Origin: Staphylococcus cohnii subsp. cohnii
Lineage (GTDB): Bacteria > Bacillota > Bacilli > Staphylococcales > Staphylococcaceae
Reading direction: 5' to 3'
Assembly (NCBI RefSeq): GCF_002902365.1
Contig: NZ_PPQC01000036.1
Span: forward strand, 1-64,000
Length of the DNA stretch: 64,000 bases
The notes below the pieces were generated by a model. The model ran no database searches, was not told where the DNA came from, and was given only the letters and a program-made list of their open reading frames with translations. A program made the position numbers and the translations under genes. Shown here piece after piece: positions 29,019 through 41,202 of the stretch (position 1 is its first letter; each line of letters opens with the position of its first letter).

Positions 29019-32000
29019 TTATTTTATCGACTTATCATCTATTGAAAGCTGACCAAATTTAAAGAAATATAGATAGCCTTTAACAGATTTACCAAGGATG
29101 GTCTGTAAGGTGTTTCTATAATATTCCATTTGTATTTTATAACGGGTGCGTAATTGATTTCCGACTTCTTCATCTGACATATGCAAACGTCTATTAAAAG
29201 CATCTGTTTTATAATCAACAAAGTAATATTGGTCATCTTTAATAAAAATTAAATCAATCATCCCTTGAATAATTGATGCATCAGTTTCTCCATCTTGCAA
29301 CTGGTCTACCTTTGCTTGATTAACAACGAAAGGTAATTCACGATAAATATAATCACTTTGCGCTATCGTAAGATACAAATCGCTTTCAACAAAATTATGA
29401 ATATCTTGAAATTGAATATCAGCTTTTGCGTCTTTAGGAATGATAGATTTAACAATTAACTGGTCAACAAATGCTTCAATTTCTTCTGAAGTTAACCTTT
29501 CTTGTTTAAATGGCAAATGCTGCATGACTGTATGCATCAATGTCCCAACTTCATTTGCTTTTCTTTTAGTTTGATGACTTAAAAATGCAGGTCTTTCGTA
29601 TGCAGTCGTACCAATACGATACTGTCGAACTCTATCATAATTTGTATCCGCTTGTTCCGTTTCTAATTGTCGTTTCAATTCAGAAACAGACTGTTTTGAA
29701 GGTTTTTCCTTAGCTTCCTGATACGGATAGACGTATGTTAATTGTTGATGTATTTGTGTTTTTAAGGTGTCATTGCCACTATTCATATTCTCAATGTCAC
29801 TAACAGTACGCTGTTCACTATCTGAAATAACTTGTTCTGAAGCAACATCTTCATAAAACTCTGTAGTCAATTTCACATAAGGTTTCATCGTAGCATCAAT
29901 ATCATCTATCGATTGCTCGAATCGCATTTCACTTGGTAATGACGATGATTGATATTTTGCTAGTATTGGATATATCATATCAATCGGTCTTTGGGCTGTA
30001 ATTCGATAACTTACTGGTAAATGTGTTTCCGAGACAGAAACCTGCTCAAGTTGTGTTAATTCTTTCTCATCTTTAACACGACCAATCAAAAATAATTGTT
30101 CTTTAGCACGCGTCAATGCCACATAAATCAATCTCATCTCTTCTGAAACCATTTCTTTTTCTGCGATTGCTTTCAAAGTGACTGAAGATAATGAGGGATA
30201 CGCTAAATTTGACTCAACATCGTAATACGTCATACCAAGTCCATAATTTTGGTTTAAGATGACAGGTTTGTGTAAATCGTCTCTTCTAAATTTACGTGAT
30301 AAGCCAGAGTAAATAACAAATGGAAACTCTAACCCTTTACTACTATGAATTGTCATCATTCGTACTACATCATCATTAGGACCTATAATATTTTCTTCAC
30401 CGAAATCTTTTCCTCGATCCATAAGTTCATCAATAAACCGAATAAATTGATATAAGCCGCGAAAACTAGAATTTTCAAATTCTACTGCTTTATTAAACAA
30501 TCCATATAAATTCGCACGTCGCCCTTTTCCACCAATAAGTCCACTGAAATATTGAATAACATAATGATCATTGTAAAATTTATCAATAAGTTGATATACA
30601 GGATGATTTTGACTGTAGTCTTGATACATAGCTATATCATTTAAAAACAATTTTAATTTTTTGACTAGTTTTTTATTGGCAACATCATTATCCATATAAT
30701 GTTGTATAGATTGGTAAAAATAATCATCATGAGGACTAAACACTCTAATGTTCGATAATTCATCTTCTGTAAATTGATAAATAACTGAACGCATTAACCC
30801 TACTAAATAAATATCTTGTAGCGGGTTGTCAATTGTTCTTAAAAAGGACAATATCAATTGTACTTCTGTTTGTTCAAAATACCCTTCCTTACTATTCACA
30901 TGAAACGGAATATTATGATCTTTAAATGCTTGTTGTATTTTTCGCGCTTGCCCATATGACCTTTCTAATATAACGATATCTTTGTAATTAGGCTTTCGAT
31001 ATTGTTGTGTTTTAATATCATAGATTTCATGATTATTCATTATTTTTTCAACTTGTTGCACAATGTATTCTGCTTCTTGTTCAGAACCATTTAACTCAGA
31101 AGATGCATCTTCTACTAACATATTTAAATTTACATCATGTGGCTTGTTGTCAAAGGGAGCTCCATAATATAACTGTGCTGCATCATCATAGTTAATCTCA
31201 CCTACAGATTCATCCATCATATGTTTAAATACGTAATTAGTCGTTGTTAACACTTCTAATCTTGAACGGAAATTTTGAGATAAATCTATACGTAAACCAT
31301 AAGATGAACCTTCTATAGTAAAACGATTATATTTTTCGATAAACAAACTAGGATCTGCTTGTCTAAATTTATAAATCGACTGTTTTACGTCCCCTACCAT
31401 AAATAAGTTGCCATCATGTTCTGCACCACGTTTAATACAAGACAAAATCTTTTCTTGTACTCTGTTTGTGTCCTGATATTCATCTACTAATATTTCTTCG
31501 AACTGTTCACGATAAGTTTGTGCAATGATTGAAGGTGAACCATCATCATTTGTTAAAATTTTCAAAGCAAAATGTTCATAATCTGAGAAATCTAAAATAT
31601 TTCGACTGCGTTTTTTTTGATTAAAAAATGTTATGACATCTTTGGTAATAAGACCAAGATAAGCTACTCTAGGCGCTAAACGTTGCATATCTGCTTTTAG
31701 ATTTTCTGAAGATCTTGAAAAATAATCATTTTTAACTTTTGATACTAATTTTTTATAATTATCATAATATGCTTTACCATCATCATAAGCATCTATCATC
31801 ATTTCATTCGCTTCTTTAATCTTTTTATCTTTTCGAGGGAATGTTTTTTCAAATTCGTGTTGCACGATTGCTTCATGATTGATATAGCCATTTTCCATAG
31901 CTTTACTTAAAAATTGTTGTTCTTTTTCGATAACTGCAATTTGTTTATCAACTTGCTCCAGCATCATAAATAAATCATAACTTTTATTTAATGACTCTAA

Positions 32001-32690
32001 CGCTGATTCCATAAATATCATAGCCAACTCATTTAGTAATTTTAATAATGCTTCTTGTTGTGCTTCATCTTTATATGGTGTTGAAAGATGGCTTAACCAA
32101 TTCAAAGGATCGGGATTAGCAACACTAAAGAAATACATTTTTTTTACAATATCTCTAAGTTGCTCGTCATTTCTATCTGAAGACAATTGTTCAGTCAAAT
32201 CAACAAAATGAGGATTTAATATATCGTAATGTTGTTCTAAAACTTCATCAATGGTTTGTTCAAGTAGCAAAATATTTTCCGCTTCACCACTTGTTTTAAA
32301 GTTTGGATCAATGTCTAATACATCGTAATGTTGCTGAATTAACTTTAAACAAAAACTGTGAAGTGTAGAAATTTGAGCTTGATGAATTTTAATGCGTTGA
32401 TTCTTTAGATGTGTATTATCAGGTGATTCAATAAACGCTTCTTGAATACGTTGGTCTACACGTTGCTTCATCTCTCTTGCACTTGCATTAGTAAATGTTA
32501 CAACTAATAAACGATCTACGTCGATTTCATCTCTAAGAATGCGTTGAATGATACGTTCAACTAAGACCGCTGTTTTACCAGAGCCTGCAGCTGCTGCTAC
32601 AAGTATATCTTGATCTTTTGCAAAGATACTTTTCCACTGATTATCGGTCCACCTTGTATCAGCTGGTTTCACAGGAATCTCACTTATCAT
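29019..32690 (-). CDS. addA: ATP-dependent helicase/nuclease subunit A
   Basis: Large subunit (1223 residues) of AddAB, the Gram-positive counterpart of RecBCD that resects double-strand breaks up to a Chi site. UvrD/Rep-type helicase motifs are present: Walker [18 protein letters not shown] near residue 33, Walker [13 protein letters not shown] near 400, [16 protein letters not shown] and [14 protein letters not shown]. The C-terminal RecB-like nuclease ends with the metal/active-site segment GMIDLIF and [11 protein letters not shown]. Its ATG overlaps the addB stop as ATGA, so the two are translationally coupled. Confidence 0.97.
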   Translation of the reverse strand: MISEIPVKPADTRWTDNQWKSIFAKDQDILVAAAAGSGKTAVLVERIIQRILRDEIDVDRLLVVTFTNASAREMKQRVDQRIQEAFIESPDNTHLKNQRIKIHQAQISTLHSFCLKLIQQHYDVLDIDPNFKTSGEAENILLLEQTIDEVLEQHYDILNPHFVDLTEQLSSDRNDEQLRDIVKKMYFFSVANPDPLNWLSHLSTPYKDEAQQEALLKLLNELAMIFMESALESLNKSYDLFMMLEQVDKQIAVIEKEQQFLSKAMENGYINHEAIVQHEFEKTFPRKDKKIKEANEMMIDAYDDGKAYYDNYKKLVSKVKNDYFSRSSENLKADMQRLAPRVAYLGLITKDVITFFNQKKRSRNILDFSDYEHFALKILTNDDGSPSIIAQTYREQFEEILVDEYQDTNRVQEKILSCIKRGAEHDGNLFMVGDVKQSIYKFRQADPSLFIEKYNRFTIEGSSYGLRIDLSQNFRSRLEVLTTTNYVFKHMMDESVGEINYDDAAQLYYGAPFDNKPHDVNLNMLVEDASSELNGSEQEAEYIVQQVEKIMNNHEIYDIKTQQYRKPNYKDIVILERSYGQARKIQQAFKDHNIPFHVNSKEGYFEQTEVQLILSFLRTIDNPLQDIYLVGLMRSVIYQFTEDELSNIRVFSPHDDYFYQSIQHYMDNDVANKKLVKKLKLFLNDIAMYQDYSQNHPVYQLIDKFYNDHYVIQYFSGLIGGKGRRANLYGLFNKAVEFENSSFRGLYQFIRFIDELMDRGKDFGEENIIGPNDDVVRMMTIHSSKGLEFPFVIYSGLSRKFRRDDLHKPVILNQNYGLGMTYYDVESNLAYPSLSSVTLKAIAEKEMVSEEMRLIYVALTRAKEQLFLIGRVKDEKELTQLEQVSVSETHLPVSYRITAQRPIDMIYPILAKYQSSSLPSEMRFEQSIDDIDATMKPYVKLTTEFYEDVASEQVISDSEQRTVSDIENMNSGNDTLKTQIHQQLTYVYPYQEAKEKPSKQSVSELKRQLETEQADTNYDRVRQYRIGTTAYERPAFLSHQTKRKANEVGTLMHTVMQHLPFKQERLTSEEIEAFVDQLIVKSIIPKDAKADIQFQDIHNFVESDLYLTIAQSDYIYRELPFVVNQAKVDQLQDGETDASIIQGMIDLIFIKDDQYYFVDYKTDAFNRRLHMSDEEVGNQLRTRYKIQMEYYRNTLQTILGKSVKGYLYFFKFGQLSIDDKSIK

Positions 32691-35600
32691 TCTTCTTCCT
32701 CACTTTCTAATTCCATATTTTGTATCGCTTCAATTGGGTTAATTGTTTCATCTACAGTTCTATAGCGTTTACTATCAATCATGCCATCAACATGACAGAC
32801 TGGTTTATAGCTACAGAAATCACATGGCAGTGTTTGATTATACTTCATGGGTGCTACTTCTGTATGTCCATCCATAATATTAGATGCTGTTTCTATAAAA
32901 TTTTGTTTATTATGCTGAATTAATTTGTAAATAGTTTTTTCGTCCGCAACTTTACTATTAGATTTAATACCACCGTCTTTTTTTAAACCTAAAGGTACAA
33001 TATCTGAATTATAGCTTGGTTCTATTCGCGTATCAAAAGCGTCTAATACTGCTTCATCACTATTCAATAAGCCACTTAGTTTAAAAGATTGAATAAATTC
33101 TAAATCTCTTTTCGTCTCATTTAATTCATTCCAAGCAAGTTTAATACGTGGTTCATGAACATGAAAATACAATAACCCACCTGGTTTAGTCATATTCGTT
33201 AGTCCGAGTCTAGATTTATTTTGTAATACAATATCCATATAGGTCATCATTTGCATTTGCATACCATAATAGACTTTTGTTAAATCTAAGGTCCCACTAT
33301 ATTTTGATGATTTATAATCAATAATATTTACAAAACTTTCATCTCCATGGTTATACGTATCTATCCGGTCAATTTGTCCCCGAATATTGATAGGAACCCC
33401 TTGTGTTGTTTGTAAAGGCTGAGCATATAGCTCTTGATTGTCCCTTGGTTTTTTTCTGAAACTAGCTTCAAAACGTTGCGGCATAAATTTACTGTAACTA
33501 CCTTGATATTTTAACGCGGTTAAAGTTGTTTCTACTATTGAACCTATGCGCTGTGACAAATAGCGGTAATAAGCTGTTGAATTTAATAAATTAAATTGTA
33601 TCTCTGGGAGAATTTCAGATAATGCGTCACTCGTTAATTTTTGAATTTGCTTTACGTTTAAATTTTTGAAGTCACCATTAATTTTTTCAGAAATAAATTT
33701 TAATACTTGATGGAATATATCACCTAAATCAAAGTTTTCTAGTTTATATTTTGTACGTTCATTAAGTCGTAAACCATGTGAAGCAAAGTGTTTGAATGGG
33801 CATGATTGATACCCTTCAAAACGTGATACGCTGGCATTAATGGTCGTACCATATAAATCTTTTGATAGTGCCTCACTTAATTGTACTGTCTTATTATCGT
33901 AAGTGAGAGATGATAATAAATAATTAAGGCCCGCATTTAATTTCTCATCATCTCTCATAACTTGATATGTATCTAACCATGTATCTGCGACAACTTCTTC
34001 ATCAAGCCACGCTTTGAGCGATTCAAATAATGCAATTTTTGTTTGATGTGGATGTTCCATTAACGTTAGTGGATTTGCTTGATGTTGACGATGGATGTTT
34101 TGTACTTCAAGATTTGTAAACAGTTGTTGAATTTGACTTAAAAATGGACTCGCTTCTTTTTCATCTCCACTTGCGCCCATTAATGAATACGAGAATGTCA
34201 CTTCTGAACGCCCTCTCGTCATAGCAATATAGCAAACAAATGCTTCATCCATTTGTAATATATCTGATGTTGGACTTAATTCAATCTCAGATTGTTCTTC
34301 GAAATATTTTTTCTCTTCATCTGTAATTAAGCCTGAAGCACTAACAGTCTGCGGTAAAATACCGTCATTTACACCAACTAAATACACATGCTGCTTATTA
34401 TCAACTTTTGCTAGGTCCATGGTACCAACGCTAACTTGATCAAGTGTTTGAGGAATCATTACAAATTCCAATTGATCCAAACCAATATCTAATAGCTCTA
34501 AAAATCTACTTTTTGTTAAATCTTGAGTTCCAAATACTGTAACTAAATCATCTAATGTTTGAATAAAACCATGCCATATTTGATCAATTTCTTCTGCTTT
34601 ACGGTGTTCGCCTTCAGCATCTAACGTATCACGTTCTGTCATTAACTGGCTGGGTAAATCAAATGATTCGATTGCTTCATAAAATGCCGTTGCAAAATCA
34701 ACAGCTGTTGTTGCATTCGCCATTTGATTTTCAAAGCGCATAATTTTATCTATCACATCTACTTTTAATTGGATGACCCTCTCAAATGTTTCACGTTCTT
34801 CATCTGTTAAAGGTTGCCGTTTTAAACCCATTTTTCTAAATTGTTCAATTTGGAAATATTTATCATCTATCCAACGTTTGCCATAAATACCACGTTCTAA
34901 TACAAAATTTTCTAAAATATCAATTAAGTATTGGCTGTCTTTAAATTTTTTAGTTAAAATATTTGTTTTAAACAAACGCATGAGTGGTTCAAAGTTCCAA
35001 TTTGTCTGAAGTACTTCAATTAATGAACGGAACATTTCCATTATAGGATGATGCGTCATTGATGACTTGACGTCAATGTTATACGGGATGTCATATTGAG
35101 GTAAAATAGATTCCATTAAATATGCATATGACTCATCTCTATATAAAATAGCAATATCTTGAAACCGTCTACCCAATTCACGATTTTCTTTTAGAATGCG
35201 TCTTGCAATTTCATTTATTTCTTCTCGCATCACTGATGATTCTATAATAGAGATGTGTCCATTTGACGCAATTGGTTCAAATTGCAATGCATTAAAGTTT
35301 TGTTCTAAATGTGTTAAATCATCGTGAATGAATCTTTGCTGTTGATAAAATTGCTTGATATTTAAATCAATATTTAATTCATTTGCGATATCTTGCATAT
35401 GTGTTAAAGATTCTGACGGCTTTCTAAATAAACTAAAAATATCTTTATCTCCATCAGTAGTTAAAGCAACTGTAACTTTTTTAGTATTTTGAACTAATGA
35501 CCGAATGATTTGATATTCGATTGTAGAAAAGTTATGAAATCCATCAATGTAAATCTCGGCACGTTGCAACCATTCAGACTGATTCATCACTTCAATAAAT

Positions 35601-36151
35601 CGTTGCAAACTATCCTCAGTAGAAATATATTCTCCACGAATTCTATCTTCTAAATGTTTATATATTAATGCAATGTCTTCTAATTTATGCTTAGTCCTCG
35701 TTTGTAAGTGGTTGGTTGCTATATAATCTTCAATATGTTGTGGTGAAACTGCATATTTCTTAAAATCTTGTATTTGTTCATATAATTTTTCACTGAAACC
35801 ATAGTATTTCACTTGTGATTGATACAATTTTAACTGTGACTGATGTTGTTGAATAATGTCATAAATCATCATTTCAGTACCAACTTTGGATAACTGTTGT
35901 TCTGTTAATCCTCCAACTTCTTGAAAAACACGATGACTTAAGCGTTCAAAATGGAGCACTTCAGTTCTCAAACTGCCATATAATAATGGATCGTTTACGA
36001 AGGCTTGTTCTAGCTGAAAAGTGTTTTGGGTAGGTGCGATTAATATAATAGGATCCCCTAATGGATTTTGTTTCATTTTTGTTTTTATTTCTTCTATTAC
36101 ACTGTATGATTTACCAGTGCCAGCTCTCCCAATATAAGCATTGAATTCCAT
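32687..36151 (-). CDS. addB: ATP-dependent helicase/nuclease subunit B
   Basis: Second AddAB subunit, 1154 residues. An N-terminal P-loop lies in [17 protein letters not shown]. The inactive helicase core carries Chi recognition in the family. The C-terminal nuclease domain ([18 protein letters not shown]) is framed by the four iron-sulfur cysteines, one in [10 protein letters not shown] and three in [12 protein letters not shown]. The frame is open to 36196; MEFNAYIG (36151) is chosen because it begins the conserved domain and AAAGGAG lies about 12 bases upstream. A TTG four codons earlier is directly after that site and so too close. Confidence 0.95.
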   Translation of the reverse strand: MEFNAYIGRAGTGKSYSVIEEIKTKMKQNPLGDPIILIAPTQNTFQLEQAFVNDPLLYGSLRTEVLHFERLSHRVFQEVGGLTEQQLSKVGTEMMIYDIIQQHQSQLKLYQSQVKYYGFSEKLYEQIQDFKKYAVSPQHIEDYIATNHLQTRTKHKLEDIALIYKHLEDRIRGEYISTEDSLQRFIEVMNQSEWLQRAEIYIDGFHNFSTIEYQIIRSLVQNTKKVTVALTTDGDKDIFSLFRKPSESLTHMQDIANELNIDLNIKQFYQQQRFIHDDLTHLEQNFNALQFEPIASNGHISIIESSVMREEINEIARRILKENRELGRRFQDIAILYRDESYAYLMESILPQYDIPYNIDVKSSMTHHPIMEMFRSLIEVLQTNWNFEPLMRLFKTNILTKKFKDSQYLIDILENFVLERGIYGKRWIDDKYFQIEQFRKMGLKRQPLTDEERETFERVIQLKVDVIDKIMRFENQMANATTAVDFATAFYEAIESFDLPSQLMTERDTLDAEGEHRKAEEIDQIWHGFIQTLDDLVTVFGTQDLTKSRFLELLDIGLDQLEFVMIPQTLDQVSVGTMDLAKVDNKQHVYLVGVNDGILPQTVSASGLITDEEKKYFEEQSEIELSPTSDILQMDEAFVCYIAMTRGRSEVTFSYSLMGASGDEKEASPFLSQIQQLFTNLEVQNIHRQHQANPLTLMEHPHQTKIALFESLKAWLDEEVVADTWLDTYQVMRDDEKLNAGLNYLLSSLTYDNKTVQLSEALSKDLYGTTINASVSRFEGYQSCPFKHFASHGLRLNERTKYKLENFDLGDIFHQVLKFISEKINGDFKNLNVKQIQKLTSDALSEILPEIQFNLLNSTAYYRYLSQRIGSIVETTLTALKYQGSYSKFMPQRFEASFRKKPRDNQELYAQPLQTTQGVPINIRGQIDRIDTYNHGDESFVNIIDYKSSKYSGTLDLTKVYYGMQMQMMTYMDIVLQNKSRLGLTNMTKPGGLLYFHVHEPRIKLAWNELNETKRDLEFIQSFKLSGLLNSDEAVLDAFDTRIEPSYNSDIVPLGLKKDGGIKSNSKVADEKTIYKLIQHNKQNFIETASNIMDGHTEVAPMKYNQTLPCDFCSYKPVCHVDGMIDSKRYRTVDETINPIEAIQNMELESEEEE

Positions 36152-36335
36152 TGCATACAACAACTCCTTTGATTTATATTTTAACATATTAAGCATTGTA
36201 CTTTGTTTATTAGTCTATGTGATTTACCTACACTTATGTTCATATATTAATTAAATATTGTATTGCTTTTATATTTAAAAAACATTCCATTTCTCAAACG
36301 GTTAATAAACTACAATTTGTACAATCGTTCTATAT

Positions 36336-36366
36336 AAAAAAACCTGAGACATTTGGATGTCTCAGG
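36336..36366 (-). terminator. spsB terminator
   Basis: CCTGAGACAT (36343-36352) pairs with ATGTCTCAGG (36357-36366); the A-run at 36336-36342 gives U's on the minus strand. Confidence 0.85.
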
Positions 36367-36385
36367 ATATATATGCATATATTAT

Positions 36386-36958
36386 CTATTCATAACTGAC
36401 ATCTGGATTAAATCCAAATGTCATCTTATTAAGTGGCCAATATCTAAATGAAACTTTACCTACCACCTTATCTTCATCAATCAAACCAAATGAACGACTA
36501 TCTTTACTCACTTCACGATTATCACCTAATACTAACAATTTCCCTTCTGGAATTTTGTTTTTACCATCAGCCTGATTGAAATCTTCTGTTTTATAAGTAC
36601 CTGTAATATATTCACCTAGTTTATGTTTTTCATTGTAATCTAAATAAGGTTCATCAACTTTTTTACCATTAACATATAATTGATCTTTTTTATATTCAAT
36701 GTTATCTCCAGATGTACCAATGATACGTTTTACATAATCTTGTTCTTTATTGGCATGGAATACAATGACATTTCCCTTTTCTAAATGTCCTAGTTTTTGA
36801 CCAAACATATTTACAACTACACGTTCACCATCTTTTAAGGTTGGATCCATAGAATCCCCTTTGACTGTGTATGATTTTGCAACAAAATTTGTAATCAATA
36901 ATACTAACGCTACTGCGACAACAATTGACACAATCCATTCTAGTATTTCTTTTTTCAC
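36386..36958 (-). CDS. spsB: Type I signal peptidase SpsB
   Basis: Membrane-anchored serine-lysine protease of 190 residues that removes signal peptides from secreted proteins; it is essential in S. aureus. One N-terminal anchor helix (residues 8-27) precedes the catalytic Ser36 in GDSMDPTL and Lys77 in YVKRIIG. The conserved box near the end is LGDNREVSKDSRSFG. It starts 18 bases after spsA, so the two are one operon. Confidence 0.96.
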   Translation of the reverse strand: MKKEILEWIVSIVVAVALVLLITNFVAKSYTVKGDSMDPTLKDGERVVVNMFGQKLGHLEKGNVIVFHANKEQDYVKRIIGTSGDNIEYKKDQLYVNGKKVDEPYLDYNEKHKLGEYITGTYKTEDFNQADGKNKIPEGKLLVLGDNREVSKDSRSFGLIDEDKVVGKVSFRYWPLNKMTFGFNPDVSYE

Positions 36959-36976
36959 TTTTTACACCTCGTCTAT

Positions 36977-37495
36977 TTATTTAAAGTTTACTGTGAAGTT
37001 GCTTAAAGGGTAATACCTTAAACTTACATCACCAATAATGTCTTCTCGTCGAACAAAGCCTTCTGTTCTAGAATCATTTTTTATTTCACGATTATCATTC
37101 AGTACAAAGTATTCGTCTGGTGGAATAATATCTCCTTCAGAACCTTTAATATTTCTGAGGGACAAATCATCAATACTTGACTCAGTATACCTTTCATCTA
37201 CTTGTCTGTCATCTCTATACAATTGATTGTTTTTAAAAGTTATAGATTGGCCGGGCTTTCCGATAATTCTACCAATATGTACATCGTCACCTTTGTGATA
37301 CATGATGATATCGTTTAGCTTTAACATGTTAAAGGTTGTTTTGATTTTATTAACAATCACACGATCGTTCTGTTTCAACGTCGGCGTCATACTTTTATCT
37401 TGTATGACTGCTCCTGTAACAATAAAAGTCTGAATCAATATTACAATAATAATCGCAAATATTATAGAAATCAAATGTTTTACTACCTTACCCAA
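36977..37495 (-). CDS. spsA: Degenerate signal peptidase paralogue SpsA
   Basis: Protein of 172 residues similar to SpsB, with one N-terminal anchor helix. The Ser at the catalytic position is kept (Ser35 in DKSMTPTL), but the general-base Lys is replaced by Gly75 (HIGRIIG against YVKRIIG in SpsB). It should therefore not be an active Ser-Lys protease. S. aureus SpsA is also considered inactive. A TTG start at 37495 is chosen because GAGGAGTGAGAAT directly precedes it; an in-frame ATG at 37534 lies inside the upstream gene and lacks a site. Its role is unknown; a regulatory or substrate-holding role beside SpsB is conjecture. Confidence 0.85.
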   Translation of the reverse strand: MGKVVKHLISIIFAIIIVILIQTFIVTGAVIQDKSMTPTLKQNDRVIVNKIKTTFNMLKLNDIIMYHKGDDVHIGRIIGKPGQSITFKNNQLYRDDRQVDERYTESSIDDLSLRNIKGSEGDIIPPDEYFVLNDNREIKNDSRTEGFVRREDIIGDVSLRYYPLSNFTVNFK

Positions 37496-37499
37496 ATTC

Positions 37500-38075
37500 T
37501 CACTCCTCTGGAGAATGCATAAAATATCGTTCAAGTTTTCTACCTATAAACCAAACGACAATAATAACAATAATAATGATAATCAACCTTAATGGCTCTG
37601 TAAATAGCGTCGTAATATCATTACCTAACCATCCAATTAAACCGATCATTATCAATTTCGAACTGAACAATACGACAAGATAAACGTGTGCTCTGATATG
37701 CGACAGGCTCACTACCAAGTTCACTAATGCACTTGGTGTAAACGGAAAACATAATAGAATAAAAATCGGGATAACCCCTTTTCTATCTATAAAATGTATT
37801 AATCTCTGCACTGAGGTACGTTGCTGTAATTTTTTCATATAACGTGTATGGTTCAATCTTCGAAAGCCTAAAAATACAAGATAGCTCCCTAAAACAGTAC
37901 CCAACCATGCTAATAATGTGCCCATCCATAATCCGAATGCATTCACATTAACAATCACAAATACAATAATAGGTAGTATTGGGATAAAAGCTTCAATAAA
38001 AGGCAATAAAAACCCTACGATATAACCTAAACTGCCAAATAAATCAAACCAATACTGCACTTGTTCTTGAGTCAT
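37500..38075 (-). CDS. TVP38/TMEM64 (DedA-like) membrane protein
   Basis: Protein of 191 residues with about five hydrophobic segments and the VTT/SNARE-associated domain sequence (FLLPFIEAFIPILPIIVFV, GTLLAWLGTVLGSYLVF, FPFTPSALVNLVVSLS). Family members are proposed lipid scramblases or transporters. ATG at 38075 (MTQEQVQYW) with GGTAGGGA upstream is preferred to the ATG at 38093, which has no ribosome site. Only four bases separate its stop from the spsA start, so it heads a spsA-spsB operon. Confidence 0.82.
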   Translation of the reverse strand: MTQEQVQYWFDLFGSLGYIVGFLLPFIEAFIPILPIIVFVIVNVNAFGLWMGTLLAWLGTVLGSYLVFLGFRRLNHTRYMKKLQQRTSVQRLIHFIDRKGVIPIFILLCFPFTPSALVNLVVSLSHIRAHVYLVVLFSSKLIMIGLIGWLGNDITTLFTEPLRLIIIIIVIIVVWFIGRKLERYFMHSPEE

Positions 38076-38241
38076 TTCATCAATCCCTACCATTATTGTT
38101 AGTCAACGATAATTATAAGTATATTATAGCGGTTTTAAAACAATTATGTATGCTTTTGTGCAAATATCAGTCTCAAGTACCAAAACAGTTAATGACATCT
38201 CACAGAAAAGATGATGTGCATGGATAAAATAAGGCACATAC

Positions 38242-38280
38242 AAAAAAATGATTTCCGCCTAATTAGTGCGGAAATCATTT
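38242..38280 (-). terminator. pgi terminator
   Basis: AAATGATTTCCGC (38246-38258) pairs with GCGGAAATCATTT (38268-38280), and the A-run at 38242-38248 gives U's on the minus strand. Confidence 0.85.
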
Positions 38281-38315
38281 TGCCAGTCATTTTTTAGATT
38301 TATAAATAGCTAAAA

Positions 38316-39647
38316 TTATAAACGCTTTTCTAATGCTTCTTTTTTATCTTCAAAACCTGGTTTACCTAATAACGCGAACATATTTTGTTTATATGCTTCT
38401 ACGCCTGGTTGGTTAAACGGATTGACCCCAAGTTGGTAGCCGCTCATCGCACAAGCCATTTCAAAGAAATAAACAAGATAACCAAATGTTTCTTCATCAA
38501 GTTGAGGAACGTTAATTACTACATTCGGCACGCCTCCGTCAGTATGTGCTAATAAAGTACCTTCAAAGGCTTTAGTGTTTACTTCATCTATTGTTTTGCC
38601 TGCTAAATAATTTAATCCATCTAAGTTTTCACTATCTTCTTCTATAGTAATGTTATGTTTTGGTGTGTTTACTTTGACAACCGTTTCGAATAAGAAGCGG
38701 CGACCTTCTTGCACATATTGTCCAAGTGAGTGTAAATCAGTTGTATAGTTTGCACTGGATGGATAGATGCCTTTATAATCTTTACCTTCTGATTCACCAA
38801 ATAATTGTTTCCACCACTCGTTGAAATATTGCATTGAAGGTTCATAGTTTATTAACATCTCAGTGTCATAGCCTTTTGCATATAAAATATTACGAATACT
38901 AGCATATTGATAAGCAATATTATCTTCTAGGTTTTCTGAAGAAAGTTCTTCTCTGGCTTTAGCAGCACCGTCCATCATAGCTTCAATATCAATACCAGCA
39001 ACAGCTATTGGTAATAAACCTACTGCTGTTAAAACGGAGTAACGGCCACCAATATCATCAGGAACTACAAACGTTTCATAACCTTCATTTGTTGCTAATT
39101 GTTTTAAAGCACCTTTTTCTTTATCTGTAGTTGCAAAAATACGCTGTTTGGCCTCTTCTTTACCGTATTTATTTTCTAAGATTTGCTTAAATAGTCTAAA
39201 TGAAACTGCTGGTTCTGTTGTAGTACCAGATTTAGAAATAACATTAACTGAAAAATCTTTACCGTCTAAATAATGAATTAACTCTTGCGTATATGTTGAA
39301 GATAAATGATTACCTACAAAGACAATTTCAGGATATTCATTACTATTTCTAAAAGCTGGTGTTAACATTTCAATTGCAGCACGTGCACCTAAATATGAAC
39401 CACCAATACCAATCACTACAAATACATCTGAATTTTTTTTAACACGTTTAGAAGCTTCTAAAATACGTGAAAACTCTTCTCTATCATAATTAACAGGTAA
39501 ATCAATCCAACCTAAGAAGTCACTACCAGCACCTGTTCCTTCATGAATTGTATTATGAATTGATTTAACAATATCTTTTTGTTGCTGTAATTCATGTTCG
39601 CCGAAAAATTCTAAAGTTTTACCATAATCTAATTGAATATGAGTCAT
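38316..39647 (-). CDS. pgi: Glucose-6-phosphate isomerase
   Basis: Cytoplasmic glycolytic enzyme of 443 residues interconverting glucose 6-phosphate and fructose 6-phosphate. Phosphoglucose isomerase blocks are present: [19 protein letters not shown] near residue 75, the phosphate-binding [17 protein letters not shown] near 135-150, and the C-terminal signature [18 protein letters not shown] with the catalytic lysine. Length fits the short bacterial form. It is a single-gene unit divergent from argG. Confidence 0.97.
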   Translation of the reverse strand: MTHIQLDYGKTLEFFGEHELQQQKDIVKSIHNTIHEGTGAGSDFLGWIDLPVNYDREEFSRILEASKRVKKNSDVFVVIGIGGSYLGARAAIEMLTPAFRNSNEYPEIVFVGNHLSSTYTQELIHYLDGKDFSVNVISKSGTTTEPAVSFRLFKQILENKYGKEEAKQRIFATTDKEKGALKQLATNEGYETFVVPDDIGGRYSVLTAVGLLPIAVAGIDIEAMMDGAAKAREELSSENLEDNIAYQYASIRNILYAKGYDTEMLINYEPSMQYFNEWWKQLFGESEGKDYKGIYPSSANYTTDLHSLGQYVQEGRRFLFETVVKVNTPKHNITIEEDSENLDGLNYLAGKTIDEVNTKAFEGTLLAHTDGGVPNVVINVPQLDEETFGYLVYFFEMACAMSGYQLGVNPFNQPGVEAYKQNMFALLGKPGFEDKKEALEKRL

Positions 39648-39890
39648 CTAAATTGCCTCCAGTGTTTTTGATTTCATACATATTTTACTAAGTTTATTTT
39701 GACTATTCAAACAACTAGCCTACAAAACAAAATTTTTATAATTATTTTATCTTATTCATTTCTTATATAACAGATAGAATATCTAATAATATATTCATTA
39801 ATATATACATCACTACAAGGCACATAAAATTTATAAACAACTACAAATCACCACATAAATGGATATTCGAATTGTGAGAAATTTCTACAA

Positions 39891-39917
39891 TTTGCATAAT
39901 TATGTATAAAAATGGTT
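39891..39917. promoter_or_regulatory. Possible ArgR/AhrC operator upstream of argG
   Basis: TGCATAATTATGTA (39893-39906) fits the dyad ARG box TGNATWWWWATNCA with two deviations. The overlapping TATGTATAAAAATG (39901-39914) resembles the Bacillus box CATGAATAAAAATG. It lies about 25 bases upstream of a TATACT -10 (39939-39944), where a repressor would act. In the rest of 39648-39999 I see only AT-rich sequence. Confidence 0.45.
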
Positions 39918-39999
39918 TTATTTTCATAATTCTTCTGCTATACTTACTAATATCAAATTTATAAACAACATATTTAAAAATTCAATTGAGGTGTAATAT

Positions 40000-41202
40000 A
40001 TGAAGGAAAAAATAGTTTTAGCATATTCTGGCGGTTTAGATACAAGTGTGGCCGTAAAATGGTTGATAGATAAAGGCTATGATATCGTGGCTTGCTGTTT
40101 GGATGTAGGTGAAGGTAAGGACTTAGACCTAGTTCATCAAAAAGCTTTAGATATGGGAGCAATTGAATGTCATATTATTGATGCCACTGAAGAATTCAGT
40201 GAAGATTTTGTTTCATATGCAATCAAAGGCAATCTGATGTATGAAGGCACGTATCCATTAGTATCCGCATTATCAAGACCTTTAATTTCAAAAAAATTAG
40301 TTGAAATTGCTAGTAAAACAAATGCAGTAGGCATTGCACATGGTTGTACCGGCAAAGGTAATGACCAAGTTCGTTTTGAAGTTGCAATAAAAGCGTTAGA
40401 CCCAGAGTTAAAAGTATTTGCACCAGTTAGAGAATGGGCCTGGAGCCGTGAAGAAGAAATTGATTATGCAATCAAACATAATATTCCAGTACCGATCCAA
40501 CATGATTCTCCGTATTCTATTGATCAAAATCTATGGGGAAGAAGTAATGAATGTGGTATTTTAGAAGATCCATATGCCGCACCACCTAAAGATGCATTTG
40601 ACTTAACAAATGAAATCGAAGATACACCTGACGAAGCTGATGAAATCGTACTTACGTTCAAACAAGGCCTACCTATCGCTTTAAATGGTAAATCTTATAA
40701 ATTAAGTCAATTAATTTTAGATTTAAACAAATTAGCTGGTAAACATGGTATTGGGAGAATTGATCATGTAGAAAATAGACTCGTTGGTATTAAATCAAGA
40801 GAAGTTTACGAAACGCCTGCAGCAGAAGTCATAATGAAAGCACATAAAGCACTTGAAACGATTACTTTAACTAAAGATGTAGCACATTTTAAACCTGTTA
40901 TTGAAAAACAATTTTCGGAACAAACATACAATGGGCTTTGGTTCTCTCCACTGACAGATAGCTTAAAAGCTTTTGTGGATAGTACACAAAAATTCGTTTC
41001 TGGTGATGTACGTATTAAATTATTTAAAGGCAGTGCTGTTGTAAACGGCAGAAAATCACCTCATACACTATATAACGAAAAATTAGCTACTTATACTAAG
41101 GAAGATGCATTTAATCAAGAATCTGCAGTCGGTTTTATTGATATCTTTGGTTTACCTACAAAAGTTAATTCTATGTTACATGGTGGTTACTTAGATGAGT
41201 AA
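40000..41202 (+). CDS. argG: Argininosuccinate synthase
   Basis: Enzyme of 400 residues joining citrulline and aspartate with ATP to argininosuccinate. The PP-loop ATPase motif [16 protein letters not shown] is at residues 7-22, and the citrulline/aspartate-binding blocks are [15 protein letters not shown] and [23 protein letters not shown] precedes the ATG. It overlaps argH by eight bases. Upstream arginine genes are not nearby, which is usual for staphylococci. Confidence 0.97.
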   Translation: MKEKIVLAYSGGLDTSVAVKWLIDKGYDIVACCLDVGEGKDLDLVHQKALDMGAIECHIIDATEEFSEDFVSYAIKGNLMYEGTYPLVSALSRPLISKKLVEIASKTNAVGIAHGCTGKGNDQVRFEVAIKALDPELKVFAPVREWAWSREEEIDYAIKHNIPVPIQHDSPYSIDQNLWGRSNECGILEDPYAAPPKDAFDLTNEIEDTPDEADEIVLTFKQGLPIALNGKSYKLSQLILDLNKLAGKHGIGRIDHVENRLVGIKSREVYETPAAEVIMKAHKALETITLTKDVAHFKPVIEKQFSEQTYNGLWFSPLTDSLKAFVDSTQKFVSGDVRIKLFKGSAVVNGRKSPHTLYNEKLATYTKEDAFNQESAVGFIDIFGLPTKVNSMLHGGYLDE

